64,000 nucleotides of DNA, taken from positions 248,001 through 312,000 of the forward strand of contig NZ_KE383837.1 in the NCBI RefSeq assembly GCF_000422445.1, read 5' to 3'. Positions 1-9,094 of the stretch are shown here, piece by piece. Both the position numbers and the translations under genes were made by a program. Under the pieces are notes generated by a model, which saw only the letters and a program-made list of their open reading frames with translations, did no database searches and was not told the origin of the DNA. How positions within the stretch are numbered: position 1 is the stretch's first letter; every line of letters starts with the position of its first letter. Source of the stretch: Paenibacillus assamensis DSM 18201 (GTDB taxonomy: Bacteria > Bacillota > Bacilli > Paenibacillales > Paenibacillaceae).

Positions 1-264
1 GGGATCTGATGGAGAAGAATCTTTGTCTTCATCCTTCTTACTGTCTGCTTCTCCAGCTGATTCCTTCTTGTCTGATTCAGGCAAAAGCTTATTGATAACA
101 GGTATGTCCTCTGCCCAGTTTAAAATATTGTTGCGCCAATCTACATTGAACAGTGTCAACAATACACCTAATAGAATAACCGTGAATACGATCGGTGTAA
201 TGATAAACAAAAAGCGTTCAAATCCTGAATAAGACGTTTTTTCTTCGTACATCTCTTGCGCCAT
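1..264 (-). CDS. ylxF: MotE/YlxF-like flagellar stator chaperone, N-terminal part
   Basis: The gene runs off the left edge; only the first 88 codons are visible. It starts at ATG 262-264, with a GGAGGG ribosome binding site just upstream (271-277 on the plus strand). The protein has a short polar N-terminus, one membrane segment (about residues 16-40, rich in Ile, Val and Leu) and then a charged Lys/Asp/Glu/Ser-rich stretch. This is the layout of YlxF/MotE, an inner-membrane protein with a coiled coil and MgtE-like domain that lies directly after fliJ in Bacillales flagellar operons. The call rests on position and topology, because the diagnostic C-terminal domain is outside the window. Confidence 0.7.
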   Translation of the reverse strand, partial: MAQEMYEEKTSYSGFERFLFIITPIVFTVILLGVLLTLFNVDWRNNILNWAEDIPVINKLLPESDKKESAGEADSKKDEDKDSSPSDP

Positions 265-315
265 TGTTATCCCTCCTGCTTGTGCGGCGGGTATAGATGT
301 TAGATAATCTTTACA

Positions 316-762
316 TTAACGAGAAGCCATAAAATATCGCACAGTAGCCATCTCGTCGAGTTCATTCTGCTCCATCAATGAAACCTGAAGCTTAAATTGC
401 TGTTCTGCTTTTTCACGAGCTTTAACCCAAAGTTTCTCATCGGACATGCACTGGTGCAGGGCACTTTGTTTCGTCGATACGACACCTTCCGCCTGCTTGA
501 CACGTTGATAGTGAACGATTAGCTTCTCATCCAAATGTAAGATGTGATGCTGCCACATTTGAAGCTCATGAACAGGTGCACACGCGTTTACCAGCTCCTG
601 CAAAGTAATAGTCGCGTCATGACGTTCTTTCTTAACACGAGACAATGAATCTTCTTCTGCTTGAAGTTCACCAATTGCTTGCGACAACATCCATTCTGCC
701 TGCTTCTTCGTGTTTGTCTTTAGATCGAGTACCTTTTGAAAAGGATACTGGAAACCCTTCAC
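316..762 (-). CDS. fliJ: Flagellar export protein FliJ
   Basis: 148 residues, highly charged and predicted to be almost entirely helical coiled coil, starting MKGFQYPFQKVLDLK, which fits the FliJ family start (a short aromatic stretch and 'Q.VL.LK'). FliJ is the small central-stalk-like component of the flagellar type III export apparatus; it works with the FliI ATPase in the cytoplasm and escorts chaperones. It starts 3 bases after the fliI stop, so the two are probably translated together. Family identity rests on length, coiled-coil character and position between fliI and ylxF. Confidence 0.88.
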   Translation of the reverse strand: MKGFQYPFQKVLDLKTNTKKQAEWMLSQAIGELQAEEDSLSRVKKERHDATITLQELVNACAPVHELQMWQHHILHLDEKLIVHYQRVKQAEGVVSTKQSALHQCMSDEKLWVKAREKAEQQFKLQVSLMEQNELDEMATVRYFMASR

Positions 763-765
763 CTA

Positions 766-2103
766 TTACTCACTCCTTGTGAATTGCATCTTCAATCGTT
801 CAATCGTTTCCTGATAATCAGGGTGCTCGTGTATACGCTGCTTAGTAAAATCATTAATCGCTTCAATAGAAGCAATGGCTTCATCAATAGCTGGATTCGA
901 ACCATGTTGATAAGCCCCTATATTAATCAAATCTTCTGATTCGCGATATACGGCCAACAGACGCTTAAGCTGTTCTGCTGCCAGTTGATGTTCTTCACTC
1001 ACGATATCCTTCATGACTCGACTTACGCTGGCAAGCACATCAATAGCCGGGAAATGTCCTTTATGGGCAATACTTCGATTCAGTACAATATGCCCATCTA
1101 ATATGCCTCGTACAGCATCGGCAATTGGTTCGTTCATATCATCACCATCGACGAGAACGGTATAAAAGGCAGTAATGGAACCATGTGTTCCTGTACCACT
1201 TCGTTCCAATAGCTTCGGCAAATTGGCAAACACAGATGGTGTATAGCCTCGTGTTGCTGGTGGCTCACCAATTGCAAGTCCAACTTCACGCATGGCCATC
1301 GCATATCGAGTTACAGAATCCATCATCAGCATGACATTCATGCCTCTATCTCGGAAATACTCCGCGATTGTCGTAGCAATGACCGCTCCTTTAATCCGTA
1401 CCAATGCTGGTTGATCTGAAGTAGCAACAATAACAACGGAACGCGCGAGCCCCTCAGGTCCTAGGTCACGTTCAATGAATTCCAGTACTTCTCGACCACG
1501 CTCACCAATTAAGGCAATAACGTTCACATCCGCTGCTGTATTACGAGCAATCATCCCTAAAAGCGTACTTTTCCCAACACCTGATCCGGCAAATATCCCT
1601 ACACGCTGACCGTTGCCTATTGTGAGCAAGCCATCAATCGCTCTTACGCCTACACCAATAGGTTCTTCTACACGCAATCGTTTCAATGGATTAGCTGGGC
1701 TGTTAGAAGTAGAATAGGGCTTCATTCTCGTTGGTAAGTAGGAGCCATCCAAAGGCTCTCCTAATCCATTGAGCACTTTTCCAAGTAACTCAGAGCCTAC
1801 TTGCACCGTAAGCGGCTTCCCCGTACCTACAACGTCACAACCTGGACCAATATCGTCCAATTCTCCTAATGGCATTAAGAGAACTTTATTGTCACGAAAC
1901 CCAACAACTTCAGCCTTTAAAGGAGTTCGACCTTTGCTCGGATAGATATAACATACCTCTCCGATGCTTGCATCTGGCCCCTCCGATTCAACGGTCAAAC
2001 CAATTACTTGAGTAACTTTTCCGTTTACACGAACGGAATCAACATGTTCTAAGCGTTCCTTATACTTTTCTAGATTCCAACGATAATGGGTATTAGATGT
2101 CAT
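766..2103 (-). CDS. fliI: Flagellum-specific ATPase FliI
   Basis: 445 residues, the usual length for FliI, the hexameric ATPase that energises export of flagellar subunits at the cytoplasmic side of the basal body. The Walker A motif GSGVGKST is at residues 173-180, Walker B is in VMLMMDSVTR, and the stretch around GEPPATRGYTPSVF is typical of FliI and the related F1 beta and type III secretion ATPases. The ATG at 2103 follows an AGGAGA site and overlaps the end of fliH by 11 bases. It is part of the minus-strand flgB-to-motE operon. Confidence 0.97.
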   Translation of the reverse strand: MTSNTHYRWNLEKYKERLEHVDSVRVNGKVTQVIGLTVESEGPDASIGEVCYIYPSKGRTPLKAEVVGFRDNKVLLMPLGELDDIGPGCDVVGTGKPLTVQVGSELLGKVLNGLGEPLDGSYLPTRMKPYSTSNSPANPLKRLRVEEPIGVGVRAIDGLLTIGNGQRVGIFAGSGVGKSTLLGMIARNTAADVNVIALIGERGREVLEFIERDLGPEGLARSVVIVATSDQPALVRIKGAVIATTIAEYFRDRGMNVMLMMDSVTRYAMAMREVGLAIGEPPATRGYTPSVFANLPKLLERSGTGTHGSITAFYTVLVDGDDMNEPIADAVRGILDGHIVLNRSIAHKGHFPAIDVLASVSRVMKDIVSEEHQLAAEQLKRLLAVYRESEDLINIGAYQHGSNPAIDEAIASIEAINDFTKQRIHEHPDYQETIERLKMQFTRSE

Positions 2104-2944
2104 TATCGCTTCTCTCCTCTTGTTGATGCGCCACTTGCAAGAGTGCTTTCTTTATCTCTGCTAGCTGCGTATCAATTCTCGCATCAATGCTACCAAGTGC
2201 TGAGCGGATCACACATCCGTGATCTTTAACCGTTGCGTCTGGTATAATTTGCAGTTCTGCCTGCGAGTCTATCGATAGACTCAGTTCTTCTCTCGCTGCA
2301 TGAAGCGTGTTGAAATGCTCCGCTGAAACACATAATGTAATCGTTCCAGATTCACGTTTGCGTGATAATTGTCTACGAATCATATCCACAATTCGCTCTG
2401 GCTCAACCGCAATCTGCTCATTCATTATTTTTTCAGCAATCATACAGCTGAGTGACACGACAAATGGCTCGGCTTCTTGAATGATCTGTTCTTTGAGCTG
2501 ATACGCTTGTTCAAGGATCGTTGCTGATTCTGCTACTTTGCTGGCATAAACTTCTTGCACAGCTGCCTCAGCCTTCTCGTATCCCTCTGCATATCCGGTT
2601 GATAGTGCTTGCATTCTAATCTCATCACGCAAAACATCATCCTCACTCCGACGCTCATTCCACCATGCTTCAATCTGGGCTTGAGTCTGCTCAATTAATT
2701 GCTCTGCCTCAGCTGTTGCATGACGAACTTGATCCTCTGCCAATGTTTGCGCATCATCCAGTATCGTACGGCGCAAATGAGCCAACTGCTCATCACGAGC
2801 CAATACGCGCTCTGCATTCCATTCTTCTTCTGTTTTAGCAGCTGCAGTTTCTTCTTGCTGCAGCTGCTGATGTTTACGCACTGCTTCAAGCAGGCGAAGC
2901 TGTTCTACTGGAACATAGTGAGAAGGTTTGATCACATTAGACAA
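2093..2944 (-). CDS. fliH: Flagellar assembly protein FliH
   Basis: FliH binds and restrains FliI and docks it to the export gate. I place the start at TTG 2942-2944: it gives an N-terminus reading (M)SNVIKPSHYVPVE, as in related FliH proteins, and it follows GGAGGA inside the end of fliG. An upstream start at 2965 is possible but has no better site. The protein (283 residues) is Glu/Gln-rich coiled coil over about residues 15-140, with a conserved C-terminal region containing IAEKIMNEQIAVEPERIV. The start overlaps the fliG stop by 8 bases. Identity is firm from position and the C-terminal pattern. Confidence 0.88.
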   Translation of the reverse strand: MSNVIKPSHYVPVEQLRLLEAVRKHQQLQQEETAAAKTEEEWNAERVLARDEQLAHLRRTILDDAQTLAEDQVRHATAEAEQLIEQTQAQIEAWWNERRSEDDVLRDEIRMQALSTGYAEGYEKAEAAVQEVYASKVAESATILEQAYQLKEQIIQEAEPFVVSLSCMIAEKIMNEQIAVEPERIVDMIRRQLSRKRESGTITLCVSAEHFNTLHAAREELSLSIDSQAELQIIPDATVKDHGCVIRSALGSIDARIDTQLAEIKKALLQVAHQQEERSDNDI

Positions 2945-3950
2945 TGATATCGTCTCCTCCGCCACGTGCGATAATGATCTCTCCAGATTCTTCTAGGCGA
3001 CGAATAATTGCCACGATACGAGTCTGAGCTTCCTCCACGTCACGCAGCCGCACTGGGCCCATAAATTCCATTTCTTCTCTGAATGTATCCGCCATACGCT
3101 TCGACATATTGCGGAATACAGCATTGCGTACATCTTCGCTTGCCACTTTAAGAGCAAGTTGTAAATCACCGTTATCGAGATCACGGATAATACGTTGAAT
3201 CGAACGATTGTCGATGTTAACAATATCTTCGAATACAAACATCCGTTTCTTAATTTCTTCTGCAAGCTCAGGATCTTGAATTTCAAGCGAATCCAAGATG
3301 GTACGTTCTGTACCGCGGTCTACACCATTCAAAATGTTTACAATCGACTCGATGCCGCCCGCACTTGTGTAATCCTGTGTAACTGTCGCAGACAACTTCT
3401 GTTCCAAGACAGACTCGACTTGACTGATTACTTCAGGTGTAGTGCTGTCCATTAAGGCAATACGGCGTGCTACATCTGCCTGTTTTTCTGGAGCCAACGA
3501 AGACAGGATCTGAGAAGACTGCTCCGTTTGCAAATATGACAATACCAATGCAATCGTTTGAGCACTTTCATTTTGAATAAAGTTCAAAATTTGCAGTGCG
3601 TCTGCTTTGCGAGCAAAGTCAAATGGTCTCACCTGCAGTGTTGCTGTCAAGCGATTAATAATATCGATAGCTTTAGAGGAGCCTAACGCTTTCTCTAAAA
3701 TCTCTTTCGCATAATTAATACCGCCTTGAGAAATGTACTCTTGAGCTAAGCAAATCTGATGAAACTCGCTTAGAACCTGCTCTTTTTCAGGTGTATCTAC
3801 TTTACGAACGTTCGCAATTTCCAATGTCAATTGCTCGATCTCGTCGTCGCGTAGATGCTTAAAAATTTGTGCTGACACTTCCGGCCCTAATGATATGAGC
3901 AGAATCGCTGCTTTTTGTTTACCTGTCAAACCAACTGAACCTCTAGCCAT
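2937..3950 (-). CDS. fliG: Flagellar motor switch protein FliG
   Basis: FliG forms the rotor part of the C-ring that meets the stator and generates torque. I choose ATG 3950 (MARGSVGLTGKQKAAILLISLG), which follows GAGGTGA at a normal distance; an upstream in-frame codon at 3971 lies inside the end of fliF. The product is 337 residues, the usual FliG length. The 'KAAILLISLGPE' N-terminal helix, the middle EHPQ-like region (ESAQTIALVLSYL) and the charged C-terminal torque helix region (FEDIVNIDNRSIQRIIRD) are all recognisable. It overlaps fliH by a few bases and follows fliF closely. Confidence 0.96.
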   Translation of the reverse strand: MARGSVGLTGKQKAAILLISLGPEVSAQIFKHLRDDEIEQLTLEIANVRKVDTPEKEQVLSEFHQICLAQEYISQGGINYAKEILEKALGSSKAIDIINRLTATLQVRPFDFARKADALQILNFIQNESAQTIALVLSYLQTEQSSQILSSLAPEKQADVARRIALMDSTTPEVISQVESVLEQKLSATVTQDYTSAGGIESIVNILNGVDRGTERTILDSLEIQDPELAEEIKKRMFVFEDIVNIDNRSIQRIIRDLDNGDLQLALKVASEDVRNAVFRNMSKRMADTFREEMEFMGPVRLRDVEEAQTRIVAIIRRLEESGEIIIARGGGDDIIV

Positions 3951-3957
3951 TATCTGC

Positions 3958-5550
3958 TCACCTCGAATCATCTAGTAGCCAAGTTCGTAGCAAGTTCACA
4001 AACTCTTCTGGCTTTTTCTTAGCTAGAGCTTCCAACTGCTTGCGCACTTGGTGCTCACTTGTAACATGTTCCAAATCGATAGAAGGAAGCTCGATATTTG
4101 TCGGAATAAATTGCACATCATCGAGTTCATATTCCTCTTCTTGGCGCTTCCGCTTGCGCATTACAGCAAATGCGATTCCACCGCCCACAAGTAATAATAA
4201 GAGGACTCCAGCCCCATACCATACCCATGTCGGGATTCCAGACTCAGCTGTTACCGCTACGTTAGTCTCATTTTGTGCAATGACAGAAACTTTTTGCTCC
4301 AATACATCGTCTGTAATAGTAACGTTATTTTTCGTAGCTGTTGTCTGAAGCTGAGCAGCAACGATAGACTTAAGAACTTTTTCAATAGAATCTCGCTGTG
4401 CATCAGTAAGCTGTGATTCAACTGCTGCATGAATGGTTAAATCTGTTACAGCATATGGACTAGATTGTATCGCTTTTTTAATACGCGTTACTTCATAGTT
4501 GACTGTACGCTGTGATTTTTCGGATTGTGTTTGACCACTGTTAGTGTCGCCTGGATAATTTGGAACTTCACCATCGCCAACACCTGCAACTCCACCTTCT
4601 CCAGCACCGCTGCCATTAAACGATTCTTGAAGTTCTTCGACGCTGATCTCGATACCTTTCATATTCTCTTCGTCAACTGGCTTAACTTCGTTATGCTCTT
4701 CTGTTTGAATATCGAAGTTGAGATTGGAAGAGATTAATACATTAACCTTGTCAGGACCTACAAAGCTGGATAAGAACATGCGAACCTTATCACTTAGTTC
4801 ACGTTCGTATCTGCGTTGTACAGCCAGTTGATCATCAACTGTGCCAAGGAATGAACCATTTACACCATTACTTGAGCTTGATGCGTACAGTGGACTATTC
4901 CCTGTCATCATGCTTATATTGTCGATCTCTAAGTTAGGTACGGCTGTACTTACTAGATTAAAATATCCGTCTATTACTTTTTGATCCGGCACATAGCCTG
5001 GTTTGAACTTCAATACAATTGATGCAGAAGCTTGCGGCTTCTCTGCTTCCATAAATACGGTTTCTTGCGGCAAATTAATAAGAACTTGTGCATCCTGGAT
5101 GCCTTCCATCTGTCTTAACAAGCGCTCTACTTCACCGTTTAGCGCATCTTTGTAACGAACATCGAATACGTTATCGGTCATTCCGCCCATCATTCCGTCT
5201 GGAGAGAAGGAGTCAAAGCCGAGAGAACCATTCTGGACGATACCTTGTGCGCCCACATCAACCTTTGCTTTTGCTGCCATAGCTGCTGGGACAGAAATAG
5301 ATGCACCATCAGCGCTTAGTTGATAGGGAATGCTGTTCGTATTTAAGTACTCAATAATTCCTGCAGCATCACTAGAATTCAAATCTTTAAAAGCTAGTGA
5401 GTATTCTGTCTTAGATAACTGATATGTAACGATTCCAATAGCTAAAAGTAAAATGATAAATGTTGATCCTAGAAGCAACTTCTGCTTCTTGCTGTACTGA
5501 TTCCAATACTGGGTAGCTCTCTCCCTGTACTGGCCAATTTTTTCATTCAC
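3958..5550 (-). CDS. fliF: Flagellar MS-ring protein FliF
   Basis: 530 residues. FliF oligomerises in the cytoplasmic membrane to form the MS ring on which the flagellum is built. There are two membrane segments, at about residues 24-45 and 440-463, enclosing the large extracytoplasmic ring-building domains. The region LLRQMEGIQDAQVLINLPQ fits the ring-building domain shared with secretin-associated proteins. A Gly-rich, acidic linker (about residues 315-340) precedes the second half. The C-terminal tail, which binds FliG, ends EEFVNLLRTWLLDDSR. The stop codon overlaps the fliG ribosome binding site, so the pair is tightly coupled. Confidence 0.97.
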   Translation of the reverse strand: MNEKIGQYRERATQYWNQYSKKQKLLLGSTFIILLLAIGIVTYQLSKTEYSLAFKDLNSSDAAGIIEYLNTNSIPYQLSADGASISVPAAMAAKAKVDVGAQGIVQNGSLGFDSFSPDGMMGGMTDNVFDVRYKDALNGEVERLLRQMEGIQDAQVLINLPQETVFMEAEKPQASASIVLKFKPGYVPDQKVIDGYFNLVSTAVPNLEIDNISMMTGNSPLYASSSSNGVNGSFLGTVDDQLAVQRRYERELSDKVRMFLSSFVGPDKVNVLISSNLNFDIQTEEHNEVKPVDEENMKGIEISVEELQESFNGSGAGEGGVAGVGDGEVPNYPGDTNSGQTQSEKSQRTVNYEVTRIKKAIQSSPYAVTDLTIHAAVESQLTDAQRDSIEKVLKSIVAAQLQTTATKNNVTITDDVLEQKVSVIAQNETNVAVTAESGIPTWVWYGAGVLLLLLVGGGIAFAVMRKRKRQEEEYELDDVQFIPTNIELPSIDLEHVTSEHQVRKQLEALAKKKPEEFVNLLRTWLLDDSR

Positions 5551-5590
5551 ACCTCGTCACCCCACCAATACTGTGTAAGACATCACGACA

Positions 5591-5896
5591 TTACAATTGT
5601 ATGCGCATGATCTCTTGATACGCTTCGATCACCTTGTTGCGGACTTGAGTTGTTAGTTGCAAGTTGAGAAGCGCACGTTCCGAGGTAATCATGACCTGAT
5701 CGACACTGGCCTCACCTATTAGGAACTTGTCATTTACATTATGTACTTGTTTTTCTTGTTGCTCTAAATTTGCAATTGCGTCTGTAAGGAATGAGTTGAA
5801 GGATTCTGTTACTTCAGCTGGAGATGTTGGTTTAATCACATTGCTCATTCCTGAGATTGAGCCTGTTTGCACAGGTGAAATCGAATTATGAATCAT
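5591..5896 (-). CDS. fliE: Flagellar hook-basal body protein FliE
   Basis: 101 residues from ATG 5896 (MIHNSISPVQTG), which sits 6 bases after AGGAGG; an upstream in-frame start at 5914 would bury that site. FliE joins the MS ring to the rod. The C-terminal half has the typical FliE signature: SFNSFLTDAIANLE, then VDQVMITSERALLNLQLTTQVRNKVIEAYQEIMRIQL, which is nearly family-invariant (quoted here in shortened parts: 'VMITSERALLNLQL' and 'VRNKVIEAYQEI'). It sits between flgC and fliF, as in other Bacillales. Confidence 0.95.
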   Translation of the reverse strand: MIHNSISPVQTGSISGMSNVIKPTSPAEVTESFNSFLTDAIANLEQQEKQVHNVNDKFLIGEASVDQVMITSERALLNLQLTTQVRNKVIEAYQEIMRIQL

Positions 5897-5931
5897 GGTG
5901 GTCCTCCTAGTCAATTATCGCTTGCTGCATA

Positions 5932-6381
5932 TTAGCCTCTACCGATCTCTAGTGCTTTCATTATCATTGACTTGGAAGCATTCAGGGCCGTGACATTAGC
6001 CTCATAGGAGCGTGTAGCAGAGATCATATCTACCATTTCTTTTGCAATATCCACATTTGGCAAGGATACATAGCCTTGTGCATCTGCATCAGGATGTGTT
6101 GGCTGATAGACTCGCTTAAATGGAGTTTCATCTGCTTTAATTTGAGTGACTTTTACGCCACGAGGAATAGATTGTCCATTCATAGCTGCGTTCAATGATT
6201 GTTGAAAAGTAGGTTCTGTTGGTGACATTGCAACCATTTTACGGCGGTATGGCACGAACTGCCCATTCACATATTGAGCACGAGTCGATTCAGCGTTGGC
6301 AATGTTTGCAGAAATAACATCCATTCGCAATCGTTGGGCAGTTAGGCCTGAAGCACTGATTTGAAAACTGCTGCCTATCAT
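5932..6381 (-). CDS. flgC: Flagellar proximal rod protein FlgC
   Basis: 149 residues, the usual length. The N-terminus SASGLTAQRLRMDVISANIAN is the conserved rod/hook signature (here spelled in part: 'GLTAQRLRMDVISANIAN'), and the C-terminus (SYEANVTALNASKSMIMKALEIG) is the matching helix that packs against it. FlgC forms part of the proximal rod in the periplasm-like space and is exported without a cleaved signal. It starts 6 bases after flgB ends and clearly belongs to the same operon. Confidence 0.96.
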   Translation of the reverse strand: MIGSSFQISASGLTAQRLRMDVISANIANAESTRAQYVNGQFVPYRRKMVAMSPTEPTFQQSLNAAMNGQSIPRGVKVTQIKADETPFKRVYQPTHPDADAQGYVSLPNVDIAKEMVDMISATRSYEANVTALNASKSMIMKALEIGRG

Positions 6382-6387
6382 TATTTA

Positions 6388-6792
6388 TTACCTCCTTGCA
6401 TCAATAGCCGTTTTCATCATGTTGATATGATGGTTGAGCTGCTGAACATAAGTATAATAACGAAGCTGATTCTCAGCCTGTAATGTCATCTCATGTTCCA
6501 TATCCACATTGTTCTTGTTGTTCCCCATCACACTATGCTGGTCCTGGACGAGCGAGGCTTGAGGTACCCCGGATCTAGGTCCAATGTACATATGCTTCTC
6601 ATGAGTTCGTCTACCTCTGAGCTTGTTGTTGCTAAGCTGGTCACGAAGCAATGATTCAAATTGAACCTCGGAACGCTTAAAGTGAGGGGTATCAGCATTT
6701 GCAACGTTGTTCGCAATAACGTTTTGTCTCAATACTGAGGCCTGTATAGCACCTTCTAAGCGCTGAACGTGTGAACCTCCCATTAAATTCAT
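6388..6792 (-). CDS. flgB: Flagellar proximal rod protein FlgB
   Basis: 134 residues from ATG 6792 (MNLMGGSHVQRLEGAIQASV), which follows a GAGGTT site; the reading frame stays open to 6927 but those 45 codons have a composition unlike FlgB. The signature LRQNVIANNVANADTPHFKR is the conserved rod protein motif (20 residues). FlgB is the first gene of the large fla/che-type operon reading leftward out of this window. The upstream region (6793-7010) carries two perfect Spo0A-type boxes. Confidence 0.94.
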   Translation of the reverse strand: MNLMGGSHVQRLEGAIQASVLRQNVIANNVANADTPHFKRSEVQFESLLRDQLSNNKLRGRRTHEKHMYIGPRSGVPQASLVQDQHSVMGNNKNNVDMEHEMTLQAENQLRYYTYVQQLNHHINMMKTAIDARR

Positions 6793-6863
6793 GCACTTAA
6801 CCTCGCATTCTACACATTTTCCTTTGTATCGTAGTTCTACATGTCTTGCTATTATCCTGCAAA

Positions 6864-6873
6864 GTTTCGACAA
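6864..6873 (-). promoter_or_regulatory. Candidate Spo0A box, proximal, upstream of flgB
   Basis: On the minus strand this reads TTTGTCGAAA, containing the Spo0A-box core TGTCGAA without mismatch. It lies about 70 bases before the flgB start codon, within the long leader. Binding is inferred from sequence only. Confidence 0.5.
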
Positions 6874-6990
6874 AAAAATAAAAAAATGAGACAGTGTTAC
6901 CTGTAACATTTTAATATCTTTCATCATTCGAGCATGTTTTTCATAATATTACATTCGTTCATATATCGAAACATCTTTATCATCTTAAAA

Positions 6991-7000
6991 TTTGTCGAAA
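6991..7000 (+). promoter_or_regulatory. Candidate Spo0A box, distal, upstream of flgB
   Basis: The plus strand reads TTTGTCGAAA, a second perfect TGTCGAA core, in the opposite orientation to the box at 6864-6873 and about 120 bases from it. It lies close to a weak promoter-like pair on the minus strand (TTGTCA, 17 bases, GATGAT). It would be well placed to block or activate transcription of the flagellar operon. Confidence 0.5.
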
Positions 7001-7010
7001 ATGACAATAT

Positions 7011-7044
7011 GAAAAAAGCCCTATCTTTCGCACGAAAGATAGGA
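7011..7044 (-). terminator. Rho-independent terminator after hslU
   Basis: An 11-bp stem (CCTATCTTTCG paired with CGAAAGATAGG, 7020-7043) is followed on the minus strand by TTTTTT. It separates hslVU from the flagellar operon, so flgB needs its own promoter. Confidence 0.85.
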
Positions 7045-7088
7045 CAATTTTTGGGAAATTATCATTATTTAAATACAATTTTTCACTA

Positions 7089-8486
7089 CTAAAGAATGTA
7101 TTGGCTTAAATCTCGATCTTTTGAAATATCAGTAAGCTTTTCCCGTACATATTCTGGAGTAATTACAAATTGTCCTAAGTTTAATTCTGGAGCTTCGAAG
7201 GATAAATCTTCCAATAATTTTTCCATAATTGTATGCAATCTTCTAGCTCCGATATTCTCCATGTTCTGATTGACGGCATAGGCAATATTAGCTATTTCAC
7301 GAATTGCGTCTGAAGAAAATTCAAGGTCAAGCTGTTCCGTTCTCAGTAGCTCCACATACTGCTTTGTCAATGCATTCTTCGGTTCTGTAAGAATAGACAC
7401 AAAATCGTCGGTGGATAAGCTCGTTAATTCCACCCGAATCGGAAAACGCCCCTGCAATTCAGGAATCAAATCAGACGGCTTAGCAATATGAAACGCTCCT
7501 GCAGCCATAAACAAAATATAATCTGTTTTTACAGAGCCGTACTTGGTCATAATCGTTGAGCCCTCAACGATTGGCAAAATATCTCGCTGCACCCCTTCGC
7601 GTGATACATCAGGTCCAGTTCCGCGACTGCTGGATGCAATTTTGTCAATTTCATCGATAAAAATAATGCCCGACTGTTCTGCACGACGAATCGACTCTTG
7701 AATCACATCATCCATATCGATTAATTTAGCCGCTTCCTCTTGCGTAAGAACTTTACGAGCTTCTTTAATTGCTAACTTCCGTTTCTTCGTCCGCTTCGGC
7801 AGCAGGCTCCCTAGCATCTCCTGCATGTTCATACCCATTTGTTCCTGTCCTGGGCCAGAGAACATATCCAACATGTTAGGTGCTGCTTCTTCCACATCAA
7901 TTTCTACAACATCTTGCTCTAATTTGCCTGACAATAATTCAAAGCGTGTTTTACGACGTCTCTCATCCAGCGTTGGGTCCGGTTCCGGTTCCGACTTGTT
8001 AGCCGATCCATTATTTTGTCCAAATAACATTTCGAACGGATTTCGTTGTTGAGAAGATTGAGCCGCAGAAGGAACAAGAATTTCTACTAAACGCTCATTC
8101 GCCTGCTCTTCTGCTTTCTCTTTTACCTTCTCTGTCCGTTCATTTTTGACCATCCGTATAGCCGTTTCAATCAGATCACGAACCATTGACTCCACATCAC
8201 GACCGACGTATCCTACCTCTGTAAACTTCGTAGCTTCCACTTTGACAAACGGAGCCTTTACAAGCTTAGCTAGACGGCGTGCTATCTCAGTCTTACCAAC
8301 TCCGGTAGGTCCGATCATCAAAATGTTTTTTGGAACGATTTCATCTTGAATATTTTCATCCAACAAGCTTCTACGATAACGATTGCGTAATGCAATAGCC
8401 ACGGAGCGCTTTGCTTTTTTTTGACCAACAATATATTTATCAAGTTCGTTTACAATCTGTCTGGGTGTCCACGCTTGCTCACTCAT
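7089..8486 (-). CDS. hslU: ATP-dependent protease ATPase subunit HslU (ClpY)
   Basis: About 465 residues. HslU is the AAA+ unfoldase that feeds substrates to HslV in the cytoplasm. The N-terminus [16 protein letters not shown] is classical, Walker A GPTGVGKT is at about residues 60-67, Walker B is in [11 protein letters not shown], and the C-terminus ends in the conserved DLSQYIL tail that inserts into HslV. The variable I-domain (about 130-240) is rich in charged residues and Met. There are two adjacent ATG codons (8489 and 8486); the second is better spaced from GGAGG. It follows hslV closely on the same strand. Confidence 0.97.
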   Translation of the reverse strand: MSEQAWTPRQIVNELDKYIVGQKKAKRSVAIALRNRYRRSLLDENIQDEIVPKNILMIGPTGVGKTEIARRLAKLVKAPFVKVEATKFTEVGYVGRDVESMVRDLIETAIRMVKNERTEKVKEKAEEQANERLVEILVPSAAQSSQQRNPFEMLFGQNNGSANKSEPEPDPTLDERRRKTRFELLSGKLEQDVVEIDVEEAAPNMLDMFSGPGQEQMGMNMQEMLGSLLPKRTKKRKLAIKEARKVLTQEEAAKLIDMDDVIQESIRRAEQSGIIFIDEIDKIASSSRGTGPDVSREGVQRDILPIVEGSTIMTKYGSVKTDYILFMAAGAFHIAKPSDLIPELQGRFPIRVELTSLSTDDFVSILTEPKNALTKQYVELLRTEQLDLEFSSDAIREIANIAYAVNQNMENIGARRLHTIMEKLLEDLSFEAPELNLGQFVITPEYVREKLTDISKDRDLSQYIL

Positions 8487-8516
8487 CATTTATCCTCCAT
8501 TTCTGCTATTGCTGTT

Positions 8517-9059
8517 TTAGCATTCTTCCACAACAAGGTTATCATTTGTATATACGCATATTTCACTTGCAATATGAAGAGCCGCCTCGGCCATTTCTTT
8601 TGCCGTCATATCAACAGCATGCCGTTTCAAAGCACGCGCTGCTGACAAGGCGAAGCTGCCCCCAGAACCAATTGCCACAATACCATCATCGGGCTCTATA
8701 ATTTCTCCACCGCCTGAAATGAGCAGCATATGTTGTTTATCCATAACGATCATGAGCGCCTCCAGCTTACGAAGAACTCGATCTTGTCGCCAATCTTTAG
8801 CAAGCTCAACAGCGGCACGCTGTAAATGACCATGATGTTCTTCCAGCTTCCCTTCGAACTTCTCGAACAAAGTGATTGCGTCCGCAACTGAACCGGCGAA
8901 ACCTGCCAATACTTGACCTCGATATAGTCGACGCACTTTTCGAGCATGCTGCTTCATGACCATACTATTGCCGAATGTTACCTGTCCATCGCCTGCAATG
9001 GCGCCTTGCCCATTATGCCTTACAGCACATATTGTTGTCGCATGAAACTGCATTTCCAT
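8517..9059 (-). CDS. hslV: ATP-dependent protease peptidase subunit HslV (ClpQ)
   Basis: 180 residues from ATG 9059, 8 bases after AAGGTGG. HslV is the proteasome-like peptidase partner of Hsl[35 protein letters not shown] and [16 protein letters not shown] are all characteristic. The N-terminus reads [13 protein letters not shown]: the Thr-Thr pair that forms the active site of most HslV proteins is preceded by a short extension, as in the Bacillus homologue CodW (MSSFHATTI), but without the Ser residues there. How the nucleophile is exposed is therefore open. Confidence 0.95.
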   Translation of the reverse strand: MEMQFHATTICAVRHNGQGAIAGDGQVTFGNSMVMKQHARKVRRLYRGQVLAGFAGSVADAITLFEKFEGKLEEHHGHLQRAAVELAKDWRQDRVLRKLEALMIVMDKQHMLLISGGGEIIEPDDGIVAIGSGGSFALSAARALKRHAVDMTAKEMAEAALHIASEICVYTNDNLVVEEC

Positions 9060-9094
9060 CGGAGGAACCACCTTTCGTATGGGAATATCGAAAA

